Part shown: positions 33,744-42,435 of the stretch, piece by piece
How the letters are laid out: every line of letters begins with the position of its first letter
Position numbering within the stretch: position 1 is the first letter of the stretch
Made by a program: the position numbers and the translations under genes
Notes under the pieces: generated by a model
What the model was told of the DNA's origin: nothing
Seen by the model: only the letters and a program-made list of their open reading frames with translations
Databases searched by the model: none
NCBI RefSeq assembly: GCF_027587375.1
Contig: NZ_JAMXIC010000012.1
Coordinates: forward strand, 66,133-130,132
Source of the DNA: Arthrobacter sp. B2a2-09
Lineage (GTDB): Bacteria; Actinomycetota; Actinomycetes; Actinomycetales; Micrococcaceae
DNA: 64,000 bases
Reading direction: 5' to 3'

Positions 33744-34949
33744 ATGGACCCCCTGGCCCTGACCCTCATTGAGCTGGGGGCAGTCGTTTTCTGTCTCGGC
33801 CTCCTGGCTCGCTTGGCCGGCAGGATCGGCATGTCCCCCATTCCGCTCTATCTGGTGGGGGGACTGGCGTTCGGGGCGGGTGGACTGATCAAGCTCGATG
33901 GCATGCACGAGTTCGCCCATCTTTCCGGCGAAATCGGCGTCATCCTGCTCCTGTTGATGCTTGGCTTGGAATATACGGCCGCGGAACTCGTCACCGGACT
34001 GAGGCGCTCGTGGCAAGCCGGCGTGTTGGACCTGCTGTTGAACTTCCTTCCAGGTGCGGGCATCGCCGTGTGGCTCGGCTGGGGACTTGTGGGCGCGATC
34101 GTCATGGGCGGTGTCACGTATATTTCTTCCTCCGGCATCGCCGCGAAGGTGATCACGGACCTAGGCCGGATCGGTAACCGTGAAACGCCAGTGGTGCTGG
34201 CCATCTTGGTGTTCGAAGACCTCACCATGGCCATCTACCTTCCGATCCTTACGGCGATCCTCGCAGGCGTGGGCTTCCTGGGCGGGCTCCAGACGGTGGG
34301 TATTGCATTGGCCGTCGTCACCCTGGTGCTGGTGGTGGCCCTCAAACATGGCCATCGGGTATCCCAGGCCGTGCACAGCGAAAACTCTGAAGTCTTCCTG
34401 CTCAATCTCCTCGGAGCCGCACTTTTAGTGGCCGGCATCGCGTCCGCCCTCCAGGTCTCCGCGGCCGTGGGCGCGTTCATGCTGGGCATTGCCATTTCAG
34501 GGGCAACCGCCCACAACGCGACGCGGATCCTTGAACCGCTGCGGGATCTCTTCGCAGCTATCTTCTTCGTAGCCTTCGGCCTCAACACGGACCCGTCCAG
34601 CATCCCGCCAGTCCTGGGCTGGGCACTGCTCCTGGCTTTCGCGACCGCCGTTACCAAGGTGCTGACCGGATTCTGGGCGGCAAAGCGGGCAGGGATCGGT
34701 ATTCCTGGCCGTTTCCGCGCGGGAGCCGCACTGATCGCCCGCGGTGAGTTCTCCATTGTCATTGCAGGCCTGGCCGTGACCTCGGGAGCCGTCCCGCGCG
34801 AGCTTGCCGCCCTCGCCACCGCGTATGTGCTGCTCATGGCCATCACAGGTCCGCTCGCAGCCCGCTTCGTGGAGCCGACGGTCAAGGCCTTCCGCAAGTC
34901 CTCGCGCAAACCGAAGGCATCCGAGCCCATTGCGTCCCTCGAGGCGTGA
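33744..34949 (+). CDS. CPA2-family cation/proton antiporter (KhtU-like)
   Basis: The 401-residue protein has about 12 helices of the NhaA/Kef type, including LYLVGGLAFGAGGLIKL near residue 35, MLGLEYTAAELVTGLR near 75, and VLAILVFEDLTMAIYLPIL near 150 with the ion-binding acidic pair. With the preceding TrkA-C subunit it probably exports K+ (or NH4+/Na+) in exchange for protons. There is no C-terminal RCK domain, in line with the separate regulatory subunit. Confidence 0.9.
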   Translation: MDPLALTLIELGAVVFCLGLLARLAGRIGMSPIPLYLVGGLAFGAGGLIKLDGMHEFAHLSGEIGVILLLLMLGLEYTAAELVTGLRRSWQAGVLDLLLNFLPGAGIAVWLGWGLVGAIVMGGVTYISSSGIAAKVITDLGRIGNRETPVVLAILVFEDLTMAIYLPILTAILAGVGFLGGLQTVGIALAVVTLVLVVALKHGHRVSQAVHSENSEVFLLNLLGAALLVAGIASALQVSAAVGAFMLGIAISGATAHNATRILEPLRDLFAAIFFVAFGLNTDPSSIPPVLGWALLLAFATAVTKVLTGFWAAKRAGIGIPGRFRAGAALIARGEFSIVIAGLAVTSGAVPRELAALATAYVLLMAITGPLAARFVEPTVKAFRKSSRKPKASEPIASLEA

Positions 34950-34968
34950 GATCCGTTGGCCCCGTCTC

Positions 34969-35065
34969 CGACGCTCGCTCACTTTTAGGGTGTTTCCTGC
35001 CGACGCTCGCTCACATGATCTGAGCGAGCGTTTGGGTTTTGGGGCTCACAAGTGAGCGAGCGTCT
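34969..35065. repeat. Four nested GACGCTCGCTCAC repeats
   Basis: Two forward copies (34970-34982 and 35002-35014) are followed by two inverted copies (about 35021-35031 and 35052-35064). Copies 2 and 3 make an inner hairpin around CATGATC. Copies 1 and 4, extended to GACGCTCGCTCACTT and AAGTGAGCGAGCGTC, make an outer 15-bp stem. The block lies between the convergent antiporter and dcd genes and probably terminates both. Confidence 0.85.
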
Positions 35066-35101
35066 GGGGAGAGCTCACCTCTCGACGCAAGCCGGAAGGG
35101 G

Positions 35102-35677
35102 CTAGACCGACGTCCGGTGGAAGTTCAGGTGGCTGCGGCTCGCTGTGGGGCCGCGCTGGCCTTGGTAACGGCTGCCGTAACCGCCGGAACCATAGGGATG
35201 CTCAGCGGCAGAGGATAGCCGGAAGAAGCACAACTGGCCGATCTTCATCCCAGGCCACAGCTTGATGGGCAGCGTGGCAACATTGGACAGTTCCAACGTC
35301 ACGTGGCCCGAGAACCCGGGATCAATGAAGCCGGCCGTGGAGTGCGTCAGCAAGCCGAGGCGCCCCAGCGAAGACTTTCCTTCAAGCCGTGCGGCGACGT
35401 CGTCAGGCAGGCTCACGGTCTCGTATGTTGAACCGAGCACGAACTCGCCCGGGTGCAGAATGAAGGGTTCGTCGCCCTCGACCTCAACCAGGCGGGTCAG
35501 CTCAGGCTGTTCTTCGGAGGGGTCGATGTGCGCGTATTTGTGGTTGTCGAACAGCCGGAAGAAGCGGTCAATCCTCACATCCACCGAGGACGGCTGAACC
35601 ATCGCGGGGTCGTAGGGCTCCAAGACAATACGTCGGGAGTCGATTTCGGCACGTATGTCGCGGTCAGAGATCAGCAC
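35102..35677 (-). CDS. dcd: dCTP deaminase
   Basis: The 191-residue enzyme makes dUTP, or dUMP in the bifunctional actinobacterial form, from d[13 protein letters not shown] near residue 27, the [20 protein letters not shown] motif near 98 (catalytic S and R), [13 protein letters not shown] and the nucleotide-covering tail [16 protein letters not shown] are all present. The start is GTG with a -10-like TACTTT seven bases upstream, suggesting a leaderless mRNA. It is divergent from the CAP-domain gene. Confidence 0.95.
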   Translation of the reverse strand: MLISDRDIRAEIDSRRIVLEPYDPAMVQPSSVDVRIDRFFRLFDNHKYAHIDPSEEQPELTRLVEVEGDEPFILHPGEFVLGSTYETVSLPDDVAARLEGKSSLGRLGLLTHSTAGFIDPGFSGHVTLELSNVATLPIKLWPGMKIGQLCFFRLSSAAEHPYGSGGYGSRYQGQRGPTASRSHLNFHRTSV

Positions 35678-35684
35678 AGGATCA

Positions 35685-35690
35685 AAAGTA
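35685..35690 (-). promoter_or_regulatory. Putative -10 box of the dcd promoter
   Basis: On the minus strand TACTTT ends seven bases before the GTG start of dcd, with no Shine-Dalgarno. This is consistent with leaderless transcription. Confidence 0.45.
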
Positions 35691-35810
35691 CCGTATGCGC
35701 CGAGTACCCCGTGGTGCAGGAGTGGAGCATGGGACTATAGTGCACCACATAGACTGCCGTTACCGCTGTTTTGCTTGGGAACGGTGGTACAACGCGAATC
35801 CGGGGACACA

Positions 35811-37607
35811 TTGAGACGAATTACGGTGCCCGTTGCCGTATTGGTGGCGTGCCTTCTGACGGTGATGGCCCCTGCCTCCGGACCGGTGACTGCCCCGGCC
35901 TCGCTCGCTGGAATTGCCGCCGCGGCCGCGCCTTCCAGCTCAAGCACCACCGCAGGTACTGAAAGTACGACGACGGCGTCCGCACCGCCGTCGGGATCCG
36001 GTCTTCCGCAGGCCGCACCTGCGCCGGGGTCACCAACGGCCGCCGCGCCCACCACCGCAGCACAAGCAGCGGCAGCCCCAGCCGCCCCTGCGGGCGCGGG
36101 AACCGCGTCAACCGTCGACGCGGCGACCTCGCCCGCGCAGGCAAGCCCCGCCGTCGCTCCCGGCAACGGCACGTCGCCCAAGGCAGTCGACGGCCCGCCC
36201 CCGCTCCCCTCGATCCCGCCGGCATCCGGCCCGGACCCGCTCCCCGGACGCCCGGCAGGGGATGTCCCGCAGTCGGATCCGGCTCCAGCCCAGGCGAAGT
36301 CCTCCCCCGCAGCCGTCCCGCTGGTTTCACCGCATGCATTGGTCAACGACGACAATTCCGCCCAGGTGCTCGCCGTTTTCAATGCCATCAACGTCTACAG
36401 GACTTCGCTCGGCTTGAATCCGGTGAAGTACAACCCCACGGTGTCCACTCTTTCGCAGGATTGGTCCAACAACATCGCCAGCCGCCAGGTGATTGAACAC
36501 CGCAGCAACTTCTGGACCGATCCCAGGGCCTTGAACCCCAACAACGGTGCAGGCGAGATCATCGCGGTCCGCTGGGATCGGAATGCCGCCCAGCTTGTCG
36601 AATGGTGGAAAAGCTCGCCCGCCCACGATGCGCTGCTGCGGGACCCCCGTTTCAACGTAATAGGCGTCGGAATCACCTTCACGGACGGCAACTACCAGAC
36701 CACCCCCAACAGCTACACGATGTGGGGCGTGGTCAATCTCTTCGGCTATACGACCCTCCCCGCGGGCACCGTCAACAGCCCTGGGGCCGGCACGGCTCCA
36801 CCCCAGCTTCCTGCGCCGACCGTCTGTGACCCCATCGCCAAGCAACAGCCGCCCACGCTGGATCTCAGCGCGGCATCCATCCGCAGCACCGGTGACCTCG
36901 TCGCCGTCGACCCTTCGGGCAATCTGAGGGACTACCCGGCCCTCGGCAACGGTACGTTCGGTCCCGCCCGGACGGTTGGCTCCGGTTTTGCCGGGGCGAA
37001 AGAAGTGATGACCACGGATTGGGACCGCGACGGCGTGATCGACGTCCTGGTCCAAATGCTGGATGGCAGGCTCCTGCTCTACCCCGGCGTAGTGGGCGGA
37101 GGATTCAAAGCACCAGTGACGTTGGGCGGATCGGGCTGGCAGTCGATGACCATGGCCGTAGGCACCTGGTGTGGAAACAACAGGCTCCCGCAGATCCTCG
37201 CCACCGATTCCACCGGCGCGCTCTACCTGTACCGGAACCTGGGGCTCACCGCCTTGGTCGGTCGGACGCAAGTGGGCTCGGGCGTCAGTGCGATCCGCCT
37301 AAGCATGGTGGACTACGACGCCGACGGCTTCCAGGACCTGCTGGCCGTGGAAGCAAACGGGAACCTGCGCCTCTACCGCGGTTCGGGGCTCACCACGCCG
37401 AAGTCAGAAGCACGGCTGGTGGTGGGAACCGGATGGACGGACTACTCCGGATTGCGCTCGCTCAAGGGCGTCACGGGCCTCAACTCCACTGGAGTCGCAG
37501 GCCTGCTAAGCAACGGAACGATCGAATATTGGGACCTGACTGGCGGCCGCCTCACGACGCCGAGCACTCCGGTCACCGGTTTGGGCGGACTCAAGCTGGC
37601 GCAGTAG
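35811..37607 (+). CDS. Secreted CAP (SCP/PR1) and FG-GAP repeat protein
   Basis: The 598-residue product starts with a signal peptide (MRRITVPVAVLVACLLTVMA). A roughly 140-residue Ala/Pro/Ser/Thr-rich linker follows. Residues about 178-315 are a CAP domain (FNAINVYRTSLGLNPVKYN, the NNIASRQVIEHRSNF helix, a terminal NSYTMWGVVNLFG). The last 240 residues hold FG-GAP/VCBS-like repeats (TTDWDRDGVIDVLVQ, VDYDADGFQDLLAVE). CAP proteins often act at the cell surface; the FG-GAP blades bind Ca2+ and may form a propeller. TTG 35811 is chosen because it opens the signal peptide; GTG 35784 is possible. Function unknown. Confidence 0.82.
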   Translation: MRRITVPVAVLVACLLTVMAPASGPVTAPASLAGIAAAAAPSSSSTTAGTESTTTASAPPSGSGLPQAAPAPGSPTAAAPTTAAQAAAAPAAPAGAGTASTVDAATSPAQASPAVAPGNGTSPKAVDGPPPLPSIPPASGPDPLPGRPAGDVPQSDPAPAQAKSSPAAVPLVSPHALVNDDNSAQVLAVFNAINVYRTSLGLNPVKYNPTVSTLSQDWSNNIASRQVIEHRSNFWTDPRALNPNNGAGEIIAVRWDRNAAQLVEWWKSSPAHDALLRDPRFNVIGVGITFTDGNYQTTPNSYTMWGVVNLFGYTTLPAGTVNSPGAGTAPPQLPAPTVCDPIAKQQPPTLDLSAASIRSTGDLVAVDPSGNLRDYPALGNGTFGPARTVGSGFAGAKEVMTTDWDRDGVIDVLVQMLDGRLLLYPGVVGGGFKAPVTLGGSGWQSMTMAVGTWCGNNRLPQILATDSTGALYLYRNLGLTALVGRTQVGSGVSAIRLSMVDYDADGFQDLLAVEANGNLRLYRGSGLTTPKSEARLVVGTGWTDYSGLRSLKGVTGLNSTGVAGLLSNGTIEYWDLTGGRLTTPSTPVTGLGGLKLAQ

Positions 37608-37781
37608 CTGGGCCCACGCCGCCAGGGTTCCCTGGGCGAGCGGAGCGAGGCGAGGGACGCGGTGCTGGGCCCACGCCGCCAGGGTTCCCTGGGCGAGCGG
37701 AGCGAGGCGAGGGACGCGGTGCTGGGCCCACGCCGCCAGGGTGGTTCCCTGGGCGAGCGGAGCGAGGCGAGGGAGGCGGTG
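37608..37781. repeat. Three tandem 57-bp repeats
   Basis: Copies span 37608-37664, 37665-37721 and 37722-37781, the third with a 3-bp insertion. Each has CTGGGCCCACGCCGCCAGGG and TTCCCTGGGCGAGCGG, so CCAGGG-TT-CCCTGG gives one hairpin per copy. They lie between convergent genes, directly after the CAP-gene stop. Confidence 0.9.
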
Positions 37782-37785
37782 GGGA

Positions 37786-38232
37786 CTACGCGTCCGGCGT
37801 TTGCTCCTCGATGACCGATTTGAGCTGTTCCAGCTGGACCACTTCACCTTCCATGGTCTTCTGGATCATGCTGTTCATGAGTTTCTGCAAGCCCTTGGGG
37901 TGGTACTCCAGGGCGAACCGCAGGCGGGTATTGGGGCCCTCGGTGCTGAGGTAATAGCCCCCGGTAGGGCGCGCAGGACCGGCGACGACGGCGAAACGCA
38001 CTTCAGCGCCGGGCCTGGCTTCAGTGATTTGGAAGTCAGCCGCGATCGGCCGCCCGCCCGGCCCTGCCAAAGTCTGCTGGTAGACCGCCCCTTTTTCGCC
38101 AGCGTGCCCGGAGCGGAGGGAAATGCTGCGGATTCCGCTGCGCCACAGGGGATTGTTCAGGCCGTCCACCAGGAATTGGTAAACGGTCATGGCGTCGCGA
38201 CCAATGAGTACTTCATGCTCTGCAAATGCCAC
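37786..38232 (-). CDS. SRPBCC-family protein
   Basis: The 148-residue protein has the START/Bet v 1-like pattern: FAEHEVLIGRDAMTVYQFLV at the start, the NNPLWRSGIRS loop, a central strand block and the long C-terminal helix GLQKLMNSMIQKTMEGEVVQ. Such proteins bind hydrophobic ligands or modify polyketides; the ligand is unknown. GTG 38232 is preferred because AGAGG lies five bases upstream and the domain begins there; earlier in-frame ATGs add a tail without family similarity. Confidence 0.82.
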   Translation of the reverse strand: MAFAEHEVLIGRDAMTVYQFLVDGLNNPLWRSGIRSISLRSGHAGEKGAVYQQTLAGPGGRPIAADFQITEARPGAEVRFAVVAGPARPTGGYYLSTEGPNTRLRFALEYHPKGLQKLMNSMIQKTMEGEVVQLEQLKSVIEEQTPDA

Positions 38233-38469
38233 GGAATCCTCTTTCGGCGTACGGCTCATAGACATAGCCGGGTTCCCCATGACACAGCAGCTAACTGCTA
38301 CAGAATAGTCAGGCGTGGCGCAGCGCAACACACCCACGTCGAGCCTTAACCGAATCTTTACGAGCTCCGCAGGGAAATTGATGAGACCGTGATACCGGCG
38401 GGTCTATGTCCGGGGCACAGCGCCATCTGCGCTAAGCTGGGATCTGCTCCGGCTGATTTGCGGAGTAAT

Positions 38470-38543
38470 GCGGGCGTAGCTCAATGGTAGAGCGCTAGCT
38501 TCCCAAGCTCGATACGCGGGTTCGATTCCCGTCGCCCGCTCCA
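38470..38543 (+). tRNA. tRNA-Gly (anticodon CCC)
   Basis: A 74-base cloverleaf with encoded CCA: acceptor GCGGGCG/CGCCCGC, D arm GCTCAATGGTAGAGC, anticodon loop TTCCCAA (CCC, decoding GGG) and T arm GCGGGTTCGATTCCCGT. The anticodon stem has one apparent U-C mismatch at its second pair. Discriminator base U. Confidence 0.95.
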
Positions 38544-38675
38544 TTTTCTTGCCGATTGGCCCACTTTCCCGGGACCGAACAGCCGCCGGCCGGTCGCCTG
38601 GATACAAGGCGCCCAACCCCCTAGGTGTATCGTCAGGAGCTAGGAGCCATTTCGGCTCTGCTCTAGGGAGCGATC

Positions 38676-38810
38676 ATGGCTGACAAATCACCTCGCCAAG
38701 CTGCATCGAAAAAATCCGGCAAATCCATCAAAGAAAAGCGCGCGGATAAGAGGGCTTCAGAGTCCTCCGCAGCAACGGTGGCCAAGCCGGCAACCGGCAA
38801 CAAAAAGTGA
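38676..38810 (+). CDS. Small basic Lys/Arg-rich protein (44 aa)
   Basis: A 44-residue, highly basic protein starting MADKSPRQAASKKSGKSIKE and continuing with KRADKRASES. TAGGGAG lies just upstream of the ATG. Similar very short proteins with a conserved MADxSPRQ...KK(S/T)GKS(L/I)KEKRA pattern are widespread in actinobacteria; their function is unknown, perhaps nucleic-acid or ribosome association. The stop lies 18 bases before the next gene's start, so the two may be co-transcribed. Confidence 0.75.
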   Translation: MADKSPRQAASKKSGKSIKEKRADKRASESSAATVAKPATGNKK

Positions 38811-38827
38811 GCGGCCATATAGGCGCC

Positions 38828-39961
38828 ATGACCCTCGGCATCCTGTCGTCATCACGGAAGCCGGACGAGCGTCGGCTGCCCGTCCATCCCCTCCACTTGG
38901 AGCGCATTGCTCCGGAACTCCGGCAACACATCCGGCTGGAGCGCGGCTACGGCGAGCGTTTCGGCTTCTCGGACAGCCAACTTGAGCCCCTCGTAGGTGG
39001 CATGGCAAGCCGTGAAGAACTGATCTCCGATTCGGATGTCATTCTCCTGCCCAAACCGCAGCCGGAAGACCTAGCGGATCTTCGCGACGGTCAGGTCCTC
39101 TGGGGTTGGCCGCACTGCGTCCAGGACAGGGCCATCACCCAGCTAGCCATCGACAAGAAGCTGACCCTGATCGCATTCGAGGCGATGAACCATTGGGCCA
39201 GCGACGGCGGCTTCGGGCTTCATGTTTTCCATAAGAACAACGAACTTGCGGGCTACTGCTCCGTCATCCATGCCCTTGCCCTGACGGGCTCGACGGGCGA
39301 CTACGGGAGGCGGCTGAGCGCCGTCGTGATTGGTTTCGGGGCCACAGCGCGTGGCGCGGTCACGGCCCTGAACGCCCACGGCATCCACGACGTCCAGGTG
39401 CTGACCAACCGCGGTGTTGCGGCGGTCGGCTCCCCCATCCATTCGGTGCGCATAGTGCAGTTCGACCACGACCAGAATGCCCCTTTCCTGAGCGAGGTCA
39501 TCACCGATCGTGGGCGCCTGCCACTGGCGCCGTTCCTTGCCGCGAGCGACATCGTGGTCAACTGCACGCTGCAGGACCCGAACTCGCCGCTGACATACCT
39601 GCGGACCGAGGATCTGGATGCGTTCCAGCCGGGCAGCTTGATTGTTGACGTCTCCTGCGACGAAGGCATGGGCTTCAGTTGGGCGCGGACCACGACGTTC
39701 GCCGAGCCCATGTTCACGGTGGGCGACCACATCAACTACTACGCCGTGGACCACAGCCCGTCCTACCTGTGGAATTCGTCCAGCTGGGAGATCAGCGAAG
39801 CGCTCCTGCCGTTCCTCGAGACGGTCATTTCGGGCCCGGAAGCCTGGGACGCCAACGAGACGATCTCCCGCGCCATCGAGATCCGGGACGGAATCATCCG
39901 CAACCCGGACGTGCTGCAGTTCCAAGGGCGCGCAGCGGACTATCCACACCTTGCGGCGTAG
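38828..39961 (+). CDS. N5-(carboxyethyl)ornithine synthase-like dehydrogenase
   Basis: The 377-residue protein is related to alanine dehydrogenase/transhydrogenase and best resembles N5-(carboxyethyl)ornithine synthase, which reductively condenses pyruvate with ornithine using NADPH. Markers are SSRKPDERRLPVHPLHLERI at the start, LWGWPHCVQDRAITQLAI near residue 87 and the Rossmann motif VVIGFGATARGAVTAL near 165. ATG 38828 is used; GTG 38807 overlaps the previous stop and adds seven residues. An ornithine cyclodeaminase-like gene also lies in this window, but far away. Confidence 0.75.
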   Translation: MTLGILSSSRKPDERRLPVHPLHLERIAPELRQHIRLERGYGERFGFSDSQLEPLVGGMASREELISDSDVILLPKPQPEDLADLRDGQVLWGWPHCVQDRAITQLAIDKKLTLIAFEAMNHWASDGGFGLHVFHKNNELAGYCSVIHALALTGSTGDYGRRLSAVVIGFGATARGAVTALNAHGIHDVQVLTNRGVAAVGSPIHSVRIVQFDHDQNAPFLSEVITDRGRLPLAPFLAASDIVVNCTLQDPNSPLTYLRTEDLDAFQPGSLIVDVSCDEGMGFSWARTTTFAEPMFTVGDHINYYAVDHSPSYLWNSSSWEISEALLPFLETVISGPEAWDANETISRAIEIRDGIIRNPDVLQFQGRAADYPHLAA

Positions 39962-39988
39962 GTCGACTCGTAGCCTAGGAACGCGGCC

Positions 39989-40015
39989 AGCCGGGCGCCT
40001 TGTGGGCGCCCGGCT
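39989..40015. terminator. Bidirectional hairpin terminator
   Basis: AGCCGGGCGCC pairs with GGCGCCCGGCT around a short TTGTG loop, an 11-bp GC-rich stem between two convergent genes. Confidence 0.75.
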
Positions 40016-40031
40016 CAGCCCACCAGCGGCG

Positions 40032-41429
40032 CTACGCCGACTGCGGGACGATCCGCACCATCCGGCGTCGGTCCCTGACGTTCACTTTCAGTCGCAACTC
40101 AGACTTCCGGGCGAGCACGACGGCGACCGTCGCCGCTGCGAGCGCCGGCACCCCGCCTGACACCAAGAGCGCTGCGTGCGGGTTAAGGTGCTCGGCAAGC
40201 CAGCCCATCATGGGTCCACCGATGGCTTGGCCACCGATGAGCACCATGATGTAGAGGCTCATGACGCGGCCGCGGATGCTCATGTTGGCGCTGACCTGGA
40301 CCAGCTGGTTGGCGGCGGTCAGGAACATGAGGCACCAGAACCCGGAGAGAACCATGGCGGCGGCGAGCCACACCATGGACGGCGCCAATGCTGCCAGGCA
40401 CAGCATCAAGCCGTACATTCCGGCGCTCACCACCACTGAGCGCAGACGCAATTGGCGGCGGCGGGCCGAAGTGATTGCTCCGGCAAGCGCGCCAAGGGCA
40501 ACCATGGCGTTGAGCAAGCCGTAGCCGCCGGCACCCGCATGGTAGATGTGGTCTGCGAAGGCGGCGAGGAGCACAGGCAGGCTCATCGCAAAGACCGCTA
40601 TAAAGCCGGCCATGAGCCACGGCCAATAGATGGTGGGCTTGCTGAGGGCGTATCGCAGGCCTTCCTGCAGCATTCCCTTGCGTTTTGGCACGGGCGTGCT
40701 GACATAAAGTTCATTCTTGCGGAGCATCAAGAGCATGGTGACAGTGGAGCAGCAGGCCACCGCGTTCGCCGCGAAGGCCCAACCCGCGCCGACCGCGGTC
40801 AGCAGCACGCCAGCCAGGGCGGGACCAATCAGGCCGCCCAGCTGGAACGTGGTGGAGTTGACGCTGATGGCGTTGCGCAGGTATTTCGGTCCCACGAGTT
40901 CGTTGACGAAGACCTGCCGGGCGGGCTGGTCAAGGACCGTCACAAGGCCCAGGACAAACGCGATCACGTAAACGTGCCACACCTCGATGCGTTGGCTCAG
41001 CGCCAATACGGCAAGGATGGCCGCGAGGCAGGCCGCGACACTTTGGCACAGGATCAGGATGCGTCGCTTAGGGAAGCGGTCCGCCATCATGCCGCCCCAG
41101 GGGCCCAGGAACAGCGACGGCGTGAATTGCAATGCCACGGTTATTCCGACGGCGGTGACGGAGCCGGAGAGCTCGAGTACCAACCAGTCCTGGGCAATCC
41201 TCTGCATCCAGAGTGCGATGACGGCCACGAAGTGGCCCATGGCGAAGATCCTGAAGTTCGGTACTTTGAGGGAAATGAAGGTGTGCCGCCAGGGCAGCCG
41301 TTCGCTGACGACGGCGATTGGCTGAGTGACCGTGTCAGGGTCGGCATCATGCGAAATTCGGCTGATTGCGGCGAGTGAATCGATGGTTGGTTGGCTGACG
41401 TTTGCCGCTGAGGGCGGTGGGGGTGCCAA
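40032..41429 (-). CDS. MFS transporter (EntS/MFS_3-like)
   Basis: The 465-residue, 12-helix permease has the first-helix stretch NFRIFAMGHFVAVIALWMQR, the loop motif GMMADRFPKRRILILCQSV and DQPARQVFVNELVG, typical of the EntS-like exporter group that secretes siderophores or drugs. The substrate is unknown. The frame opens with TTG at 41429; this start lacks a convincing ribosome-binding site, and the first 45 residues are not membrane-related, so the true start may lie further in. It is divergent from a LysR regulator that may control it. Confidence 0.8.
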   Translation of the reverse strand: MAPPPPSAANVSQPTIDSLAAISRISHDADPDTVTQPIAVVSERLPWRHTFISLKVPNFRIFAMGHFVAVIALWMQRIAQDWLVLELSGSVTAVGITVALQFTPSLFLGPWGGMMADRFPKRRILILCQSVAACLAAILAVLALSQRIEVWHVYVIAFVLGLVTVLDQPARQVFVNELVGPKYLRNAISVNSTTFQLGGLIGPALAGVLLTAVGAGWAFAANAVACCSTVTMLLMLRKNELYVSTPVPKRKGMLQEGLRYALSKPTIYWPWLMAGFIAVFAMSLPVLLAAFADHIYHAGAGGYGLLNAMVALGALAGAITSARRRQLRLRSVVVSAGMYGLMLCLAALAPSMVWLAAAMVLSGFWCLMFLTAANQLVQVSANMSIRGRVMSLYIMVLIGGQAIGGPMMGWLAEHLNPHAALLVSGGVPALAAATVAVVLARKSELRLKVNVRDRRRMVRIVPQSA

Positions 41430-41580
41430 AAGTAGTCCTTGGATAGGCGTTTCGCTGGGATGTCTTTAACGCTAGGGTTGGCCGCGGTGATTATGGAAGT
41501 GAATTGGCCGTATAACTAGCATTGCGAAATGCAATACACTGCCGTGTGCAGTGGTGAACGTACCTATTCAAGGAGTCCCC

Positions 41581-42435
41581 GTGTTCGAACCCGTGCAGCT
41601 GCGGTCCTTCCTGGCCGTGGCCGAGACGTTGAGTTTCACAAAGGCAGCCGAGCGCCTCGGCCTGGCCCAGCCCACGGTCAGCCAGCACGTGAGAAAGCTG
41701 GAGACGGCGGCCAAACGGGCGCTCGTAGCGCGCGACACCCGGGATGTTCGGCTCACTGACAACGGGGACGCCATGGCAGGCTTTGCCCGCAACATCCTCT
41801 CCGCGCACGATTCCGCAGCCAGGTACTTTTCCGGCTCCGCCATGCGCGGCCGATTGCGATTCGGAACCGCAGACGACCTCGCCATTACGGGCTTGCCTCG
41901 GATCCTGCGCGAGTTCCGGCAGCTATATCCCCAGATCAACCTGGAACTCACCGTCAGCCAGAGTGACCAGCTCTACAAACGCGTCAACGCGGGCCAGCTG
42001 GATCTCGTGTTCGTGAAGTGGGTGGGTGAGGCGAAGGACGGCACCGTAGTCCGGCACGACAAGTTTGCCTGGGTAGGCGTCGAACAGACGGTGCTTGACC
42101 CGGCCAGCCCCGTGCCATTGATCTGCTATCCGGCCCCGAGCGTCAGCCGGAAACTGGCCATCGACGCGCTGGAAGCCATGGGCCGGACGTGGCGGGTCAC
42201 CTGCTCGACCAAGCAGATCGCGGGCGTCCTGGCAGCGGTGCGCGCAGGCATCGGCGTCGCCGTGATGCCGTCGTCGCTGGTTCCCGAGGACCTCACGGTG
42301 ATCACCAAACGCTTCGACCTCCCGCCCGTGGGTGACGTCGACTTCACCCTGATCCGCAATCCTTTGGCGAACGCCGAAGTAGTGGATGCACTGACGCAGG
42401 CGATCATCGGCAGAACGCTCAACAAGCAGGCGTAG
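41581..42435 (+). CDS. LysR-family transcriptional regulator
   Basis: The 284-residue protein has the LysR HTH at the N-terminus (FLAVAETLSFTKAAERLGLA, then QPTVSQHVRKLE) and a periplasmic-binding-like effector domain. GTG 41581 is preceded by AAGGAG at five bases. It is divergent from the MFS exporter gene with a 151-bp gap, the usual arrangement for LysR control of a neighbour. Its 3' end overlaps the convergent TetR gene by 17 bases. Confidence 0.92.
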   Translation: MFEPVQLRSFLAVAETLSFTKAAERLGLAQPTVSQHVRKLETAAKRALVARDTRDVRLTDNGDAMAGFARNILSAHDSAARYFSGSAMRGRLRFGTADDLAITGLPRILREFRQLYPQINLELTVSQSDQLYKRVNAGQLDLVFVKWVGEAKDGTVVRHDKFAWVGVEQTVLDPASPVPLICYPAPSVSRKLAIDALEAMGRTWRVTCSTKQIAGVLAAVRAGIGVAVMPSSLVPEDLTVITKRFDLPPVGDVDFTLIRNPLANAEVVDALTQAIIGRTLNKQA

